Assembly (NCBI GenBank): GCA_002633025.1
Contig: NMRB01000028.1
Coordinates: forward strand, 495,433-559,432
Direction of reading: 5' to 3'
Length of the DNA: 64,000 nucleotides
From: Notospermus geniculatus
Taxonomy: Eukaryota > Nemertea > Pilidiophora > Heteronemertea > Lineidae
Shown piece after piece: positions 25,001-34,000 of this stretch (position 1 is its first letter; the number at the start of each line of letters is the position of its first letter). The notes under the pieces were generated by a model. The model was not told where the DNA came from. It did no database searches and saw only the letters and a program-made list of their open reading frames with translations. Made by a program: the position numbers and the translations under genes.

Positions 25001-28000
25001 CGAGGTGACTGGTAGAACAGTTATCAGAAAATTTCAACTTTTTTGGTGTAGTACCACTTCGTGCTGTTGAACTTTTGTAGTGACCGACAAGACTTCGCTG
25101 GTGCATTTCTCGTCCAGCTGTTGTTCATTTCAGAACCTCGGTTGCATTTTATGTGATGTACATGTACCCGTCAGGGAATGTAACTTGACGGATGTACAAA
25201 CTGTGGGTTGATATTGAGAAACTTTCTTGAAGGAATTAGTGTGTATAACTGGAAAGCTTTTTATTTATTTTACGGCTTTGGCCGACATTGTTCAATTAAT
25301 GTAAATAAAAGATGTTAAAGTAAATATTCTCCTTTGTTCGAGGCTTTTTGTCCATCCAAGAATCAGAAAGAGGCAACAACCTGTCTTTAACCTATAAATA
25401 TTTTATTTGTCAAAGAACTGCAGCAGAATATAAAACATACAAAGAAAGCCTTAGGTAGTGTCACCAGTCTAAATGTGGAAGTGTGGTCCTGAATATGCAA
25501 CACATTTGCAGCACAGTTGTGGGGGGATTGGAACTAGCCCATGCCCCACACACTACGGGCCGTATGCACCAAGCGAAGATTATCTGGAACTCAGGTTGAG
25601 CCACAACTTTTCCATTGTCACATCATGCCCTGGCAAACCTGAACAATTGAAAAGTTGTGGCTCAACTTGAGTTCAAGATAATCTTCATTTGGTGCGTACG
25701 GCCCTATATGTACACTGCTTGTTGACATATTTCGAGTGAATTGTCCAAAATCTTTTGAGACTGGTGTTTTTAGCCAGAATTTGTGGAAGAAGTAGACACA
25801 TTCTACATGTAAGGTCAGTTCATGATTGGGAAGTTCAGATTTATCAGTAGTCTTGGGTTAAGGCTTAAGCGAAGTAAACTCCACTGATGCAAAGAGGCCT
25901 AATTTTGGCCATCTATTAAGAGGGGTTCCAGGACATTCTCCTGAAAAAAGGCAAGAACCGCTTACCTAATCTGCTAATAATGGGCCTTTAGAATTGCTCT
26001 GAGTCACTAGCCAAGTCACCAAATAAATAATGATGCAACAAATTCAGACGCTCGTGAGTTTCATTCATGCGAACCTATGTTACCTCATCACTGGGAACTT
26101 TAAAAATATGATGCAACAAAGTCAAAGAACATTATCTAACATAGGCTCATACACCTTGCTGTGCAAAGACATAGGCCCAGGAGCCTAACACATAGGCCTC
26201 TGCACATTCATATTGAGCTAATAAGTGGATCTTCTGGAACCTCAGCTTTGTGCACCATTTTGGATACATTTTACAAACTCTCTCCAGACTCTATCTTTCT
26301 TGGACAAATTTAGCAATATCTAAAAATATTGCCCTCAGCAGGTACGTAATCTTGCTTTATATGTTTGTTTGAATGTGATAACTTTATTGCCCGTTCAAAA
26401 AATGACTTTTCCTTTTACAACTTTTTGAAACTGAGTTTCTCACTGTAAAACAAAAGAGGGTTGCATAACAGTCGATACTGATTGATATTGAGGGTCCCTA
26501 TTAAACATAAATCAAGGTGGGAGGAGTAAATTTTGTACCACGGATCTGTAAACATGAAAACTTGACACCCACTTTTCATGGCTGTGACTCAGTGCGTTTA
26601 CTTTGCCTAAGCCTTAACACGTGGGACATACTCTGGTTTCGTGTTTTTAACACACCTTCATTACAAGGTGGTGAGAGCGCCTCCATCGTAATATGCATTG
26701 AGTATGACAATAGGCCTCTTGGAGTAAAAGGCCAAAACGGAGATAGGGCAGGGAGGATTGAATTTAGTTGACCGCATGTTGTAACTGATCAGACTATGAA
26801 TGACTTGTGGTTGAAACTGACCACCTGGACTAGATAGCCCAAAAGGCCTGGACGTCTCGAGCGGTGCAGACACCGTGCGGCCCAGCGATTGGTCTTCCGT
26901 GGTGAATGAACTGAAAAGACACTTTGTGTACCTATTGCAGGGGCGGCGCGTTCAGTGCCCACCTTGAATATCTGAAAGGTGTGTTAAAAACACGAAACCA
27001 GAGTATTACATGGAAACATTGCTGTCACACCTGAGGGAGAGGTAGGCCTACATGTAAGAATACACATGAACATAATACTGATCGTATTCATAAGTGAAGA
27101 AGAATGTGCATTCATCGTCATCTTGGAACTGGCAGAGACGTGCCTGGGACGTGGCTGAAAGAAAGTATGACATGTGTCAAATGCATAAGGCGAAACTGTG
27201 ACGCCTTAACAACATCCAGTGATCTGTTAGTATTGCAGAATAAAAAGCAAGAGTCGAGGTATTCAAACCTGCCGCTGTCCCTTTAACATACTGAATCTCA
27301 GTCAAGATTCTATAAAGGTAGATCAGACTGGGGATCGAACCCAGAACGTCTGAGGTGACAGGCACTGATGTTTCCATCGCACCACTCTGACATACAGCCC
27401 TAACTCTGATGTGTCCCTAACCTGGCGTCATTTCTTGATGTTTAGAGGATTATGCGATTGTAAGGTTGTATGCGGACATGTAAATGAGTTACTTGAAGCA
27501 AGCAAAGTGGTGGGGACCTGTGCAGTATACACAGCAAGCGGAACAACATCAATTCCATAGTAATGTCAGTGCAGAAGCAAGACACTCATTGGCAAATACC
27601 CAAATCGCTGCTCAAGTCTCTTTGAAGACATTTGTATATCCCCTTAAGAGTGTAAGTGTATAACACCCTCCTATAGCTCTGACTAGACTACCGGTACATC
27701 ACCCAGTCTTATAGTTGATGAAAATAGGCCACATAAGCTGTGACCACGGCCCCAACAGGTGAAAAGGTGCATAAGGTTGTATCTAACATGTTTAAAGGGG
27801 TTTTGGTGTGTACTCGTATTGAGCTGAACATGCAGGAAATACATTTACAACACAGTTTGAAAACTGGCGAGGAAGCATAAAGGGCAATGTGATGTTTTTG
27901 TTGCAGGAGTCACGTGTCGTCGTTTTGTGAAAGAAGAAGTGGAGTGAGATCAACAAAGGAAGGGTCTAATTAATGGGAAACTTGCTACATGTAGCTGTGA

Positions 28001-31000
28001 AGCAGAGAAAAGTTCCACAAATTCATATTGACTTTGTTGCGACTTTTCTGTAAAATTTTGTCAAATATTCTGGCTGAATGGCAGCCCTGACAAGACTCAG
28101 GAACACTTGATTGTCACATTTGAATATTCAGTCAAGAATTGAACTTGTGACCTTTGTAAGTTCAATGCACTAATCATTAGGTTGGCATACTAACATCTTA
28201 AAGTCTTATCATTGAAATGATGACCTGGGAATCCTTGAAAATGCCATCTACAAGCACAGGAGCCACTGGAACAGTTTTACGCACGACCATACCTACCTAT
28301 ATGCGCATTAACTGAGCATGCAAGAAAAACAGACTAATCTATGAAAGTCTTTTTCAATAAGGGACCAATCGAAACAAGAAAACGGGGACGACATGTAATG
28401 TCAAAGAGAGTTACCCTCTCTATCACATGAAGAATGGAGGTCCGACTGCATATTGAACCCTGAACCTCAGCGGTGACAGTACCGTTGTTTGCACTGCACC
28501 ACTCTGACCGCCCCAGAAACCATAGTTAAGGACAGAATGTCACAGCTACCCAATAGAAGCAAACCATTCATCCAGGAATGTCCACCCCCTGCCTACCTTT
28601 TGCCTCATTCACCATCTTGATATTTGTACAGTTGGCCTTACAGTATTTACTATCATGTGGACCTGTACTGAAGCCATGGCACTGCACGCACGCCTTGCTG
28701 GCTTCACATTTTCCAGGGCAAGTCTGTAAAGAGAGCAGAAAGACATGCAGTTTAGGCACTGCTACTTGAGAGACTTTTCTCATGCCAGGTGGCTCCTAAT
28801 GGGCAAAATACTGTCTTCTTTATCGTCATAATGGTATTTTCCGTCCGATGTACTATCATCCAGTTAGGAAGTTTGAATTGGCCTTAAGCTACTGTATATG
28901 CATAGTTTTATACTCACTGGACAATCTTCACACGTCGGTCCGCTGTAGTAAGTGTCGAGAGTACATGTGCACACACCACATGAACATTTCCCCTTTCCAT
29001 TACAAATGGCTCCATTCGATGCACGACAACTTTCCTGACTGATCGGACATTCGCATGACGCTCCCTCGTAACCTGGGTTACAGGTGCAGTTGCCGCATTT
29101 GCATTTGCCTCTTTCTGGGCCTGGAAAAGATGGGTAGGAGATCACTAAAATGGCTCATGAGGTGTGATTCTGTGGCCCAATAATCAAGGCTAGACTGTAA
29201 AAGCAGTCCTGTACATTTCCATCCGCGACTGGACCACATGACACCCATTTGATATTCCATACTTAGGCGACACTTATTTTATTTCTTGTTTTACGGATCC
29301 GCCGCACTTATTTTTCTGATTTTGCAAAATAAAAATAATTGAAAAAATGGCATTATTTTTTTGCCGCCGCCCACAAACTGATTATCCGATCAATAAAAAT
29401 AAAAATAATGGAAAAAAACGCTTTGTTTTTCTACCGCCGACATGTCTGACAAAAATAATTCACAGCGGTTGTAACAATCATTCTCGTTCCCATTCATTGA
29501 GTGAATTTTATTATATTTTTGTACATTTTTATTTTTTTCATAGCCGCCTGTTACATGCTTTGACAAATATAATAAAAATAATCAAATAATTACAATTATT
29601 TTTATATTTATTTTCCACCCTCCTGTCAAGGTTTCCGCGAAAACCAAATGAAAAATTTATTTTTATTTTTATTTTCCTCCCTCCTGTCAGGGGTTTCCAG
29701 GGAAAAAATCCGTAAAACAACAAATAAAATAATTGTGGCCTTACCTCCACATAGCTTCTGATTATCTGGTGCATAGCTACAGGAATAGTCATCACACTGA
29801 CAGAACTTCCCACTGTACTTCCTACCGGCCACTGGCCCCCTCTGGTTGCACTCGCATACTCCACAAACACAACGACCACGTCCGGAACACAGTTCTGAAG
29901 AATTGGTCCTGAAATATTGAAGTGGTCGTCTGTCATCTCCGTGCACTATCAACCAAAGTTCTGAACATGCATTCACCTCACCTATAGTCAGGTTAGTGAT
30001 GTGCAACTGTAGTATTACAGTGGAAAGCGCTAGATAGGCTACAAGCTTTACCTTTTTACATGTACATTGGGGACTTGGAATAAGAGTATAAACTTACTGT
30101 CGGCAAGAAGCATCATAATCTTCACTGCTCGCGTCCGACCCATCACATTCACAGAATTTCCCATATCTTCCCTTGTTACACGTGCACTTGCCGCACTCAA
30201 ACGTGCCATTGCCATCACTACACAGCGGACTGTTGTCCACCCTAGCACCTTTTTTCTCACAACCACATTCGCATTGCATTTCCACATTAATGATGAGGCG
30301 TTCTGTCAAACCGACTGGGTAGATCGCAAATTGGCGTTTCCTCTGGGCTGGGTCGGCTGGACACTCACTCATTGACACACTCACTTCGTATGTGATCTGA
30401 GAAAGGATAATTAGGACAATACACAAAGTGGACTTGAAAACATTGGCTCCTACCCAGAGTAATGGCATTTTTACTTCCCCTCAAAATTCTTTCTTATCTT
30501 AACATGGGCAAAGAAGGACGTTTTTTCTGTGGGGGAGAGGCAGAACAGAAGTTTTACAGTTCTGTCATCCCTACAACTAATGGTAGGTGCTTCTGTGTGG
30601 ATGCTGAATGGTGATACCCTGGAAAGTACCAGTAGCCTACATAGAGAACAAGACATGAAGGGGTTAAAGTTTTCAACTCACATTGGAGCCAATCTTTAAG
30701 CCTTTGCATTCATTGGTATCCATCCATTGGTTACTGGAAAGAGGTGAAGAGGAAATTAGGATTTGGAATGTTGACCGACTGGGTGGACTGAATTGAACAG
30801 GAACATGTGAATACATGGAGAGAATTACATGAAACCACAGGGTTCTCATTTTGAAAATTGCCTTAGCACACAAAAAATGCTTCTGTCACTAAACTTAGCA
30901 TATTTTCTGAGCTTCTCTCAATTCTAGTAGCATAAAAATGTGCTTTGACTCTTGAACTTAGCACACAAAATGTGCATCCCACGTTAACTAAGGCGTATAT

Positions 31001-34000
31001 TTTGTAGCTTTCCTAAATGTACATAGATGTGCTCCATAGACATTGGGTGAGCTCTTACGATTGTCAGGTCACTGGTGAAGTTTGTAGTAAACACCACTGA
31101 GTTAATGCCTTGAGCATAAGCTTCTGCCATCTTCAACCATCAAGGGTTAATTCGTCCTACGTAGCCTATCGCACAAAGGCGAAGTGACTCTGGGCCTTTG
31201 AAAATGTTATAGGCCTGTTTCATCCAGCTCTCCACAAGTCAGCAGTAGCACTAGCAGACGACGTTCTCATCAAAACTCCCTCAGACATCAAAAGGATGCC
31301 GCGTGCCACTTGTGTTTATGACCCGTCAATCATTCAATTCCACGAACTGACTGCGTGGACCGTTGGCACTGACGACCGTCTGATTCATGGAACTTGATAA
31401 GACACCAGTAGGTCAACATACAATGAATCACTACCAAGTTGAGGTGAGATGGAGCTCAGCCTGGGAAGTGTGCTGAATGAGAGTTGCGCAAAGAACTGCG
31501 TACTTCACCGCTCTGAAGCAAGCATGGTCGGGCGTAATTCAGCTGTTCAGTGCAATCATTTTGGGATGCGCTCAGCAAAAGGAAGCAGGCGCACAGAAGT
31601 GCTTCTGCTCTGATTAAAAGGCGCAGAAATGACGTTTTTGATAATTAAATAAGCATAATTTTTGTGCTTGGGGAAGGCAGACATGGCGTGAAATCGGCAT
31701 CTATGGCGTATATACGCTAAAAAATAGCGCGAGTGAGAACTCTGGAAACCACATGTTCTACATGTGGATCCATGAAGATAATTACATGTACATGAAACTA
31801 CATGCTCTACATGTACCGTACATAAAGCAAGACTTGGACAGTTTGACTCATTTCCAAGACAAATCTTGTCCGGTAGTGCACTCATGAACCAGCTTCACTC
31901 ACCCCATACACTTCGACTTGAACATGACTGTAATGTTTTCAGCACCAGTGGTATGCATAGTGACTTTAGAGGTGATTTTCTGAAAGAAAGGAAGCACCAG
32001 TACGTACATGTAAAGGTTTCCGTGACCATGAATACTGAACAATTTAGCAAAACTAGCAAAAAGAATATGCAAAATGTTCATGAACACTTACATTGTAGTT
32101 ATCTCGCACAAGCTTTACTACATTCGATGAATCATTCGCCAGCTCTCCTGCCGTCGAACCTTCAATAAACGAACTCAACTGGGAATAAATCGGCACTTGG
32201 TCCCTCGTGACGGCAAAAATGACGTTGACGCTGTTTTCAGCGACTTTTGACGCCACCTGACTAATTGATGGGTAATCCTGTGTGGTACTTTCTGTGTATA
32301 GCCCAGTTGAATCCAGATGACAAATGCCGTCGTTTGGTTTGACAATGCCACCAAGCTGAAACGTCGGACAATAAAAAGTGAAGTGAGTTGTGTGTTGTAA
32401 ATGTTAAAGCGGACTATTCGCACCGAGTCAAAGATTCCACAGAACAGTTTCGGAACGGCCGCCGCAATGCATTTACCAGTTGTTGTTACGAATGAAACGG
32501 GTTGTTTTATTATTTTTGGTTCACTATGGACAGACGCGAGCAATCCGCTTTAAGGTGGATTTATGCTTCCATCGAATAACCTCGCATCCCTCAGTGGTCG
32601 TCATCGGAGGATGTCACATGACATCACCCTACGACAGCCGACTCCGATGGAAGTAAAAGTTGACAAAGCACCAGGAGGGTATAAACCAACTCAGTGTTGT
32701 CAGGCGATGTCACATCATGATCAAAGATTAAACCCACTATTTGGTCAATTCTTACTACCGGTAATGAACATTCACAAAACACACTATGCTACACTGTAGT
32801 AAAAGCATTTATTAGGCATACTAAGAGCATCCAATGATTTTATCACAGACTTCAAACAGTGGAAAAATATTGTCCAGTGCAACAAACAAAAAAGATGAAG
32901 CATTGAATACAGCGCCATCTACACTGTATGTTTTAACAAACCTTGCCATCTCCTGCGTAATGAAACCCGGAGTCGGTCGAAAACACAACCATCTTCCTTG
33001 ACTTTTTTCGCCAGCCGATCTGCTTCTGTTTAAAATAATAGATGTTTTAATTGGAGGGAGATAGAGGGGGTATGAGGGGAGAGGTACATGGTAGGACCAG
33101 TACCACCAGAGCAGAGGATAACTGAAGCAAGCCTAGCAGGATGGCAAAAACATTCAGCTGTAGCTTTTCCCAGAAGTCGGGAATTTCACAGTATGCAAAA
33201 ATTTCACGTTGTCAAGGCCAACCATGATTCAGTGTTTCTCAGACCCCCCCCCCATTATTCTCCAAATTTTTCAGGGGAAAAAGGTACAGCTGCATATCTT
33301 TGCTGCTTGGCCTACATGCCACGAAGCAGACGCAGCATGCTTTACTACCCGACTTGCCGTCTAAATGGAAGTTACATTATGATCAGTAGAGAATGGTAAC
33401 ACGCGGCAAGCACATTCGCGCCAGCCTATTTCATCCTGTTGAGCATGCAAAGCAGAGATGTAGGATTATGAAGCAAGGATATGAAGCCAGGCTGGCGGGC
33501 ACAATGCAAGGCTGATATATGCAGTTTAGGAGCATACTTTTTACAAAAGATACCGAAAGGCCCAATTGCCTCACTGTATGTGAAGCTAGAGAAATGACCA
33601 TTCCTATTTGCATTCCAAGGGCCAAAATGAGATTAACAGCATTGAAATAAAAGGCTGCAGTATTTAATAAGCATAAGGTGGCTTTTATTGGATGCAGGAG
33701 ATACATGTATGTGCAGTTAATGCACAAGCTTTTGAAGCACAATAGCATTTAAGGTATCCCACCTAGAAGCAATGCTTAAGCAGAGCGTACAGCTAGAAAT
33801 TAGAAGAATTAGTTTGGATAACAGACATGAATTGTACATGTATACAATAATATAGGAATATGGTCTCCAAAATCAAAGAGATTTTCAGTTGGCCAGGTCT
33901 GATCCAACCAGTCAACAAACAAGGTACTGAGAGAAGCCAGGGAGCTTTAGCTGAACTCATAATTCAACATTTGGTGTCATTTGAGAAATCAAGAAAGTCA

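Larger units (their letters stand above)
20223..25907. repeat. Large duplicated block, copy 2 (DNAJB6-like 3' end)
   Basis: Matches 6496-13336. It has two internal single N marks (22304, 24062), each where sequence of copy 1 is missing. It lies inside the span of the integrin gene on the opposite strand. The right edge, after AATTTTG, is the point at which copy 1 meets its N. Confidence 0.85.
27075..29256. repeat. Duplicated integrin block, copy B
   Basis: Counterpart of 18035-20220. It is continuous on the right with integrin exon 12, so this copy is the one joined to the rest of the gene. Confidence 0.85.
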
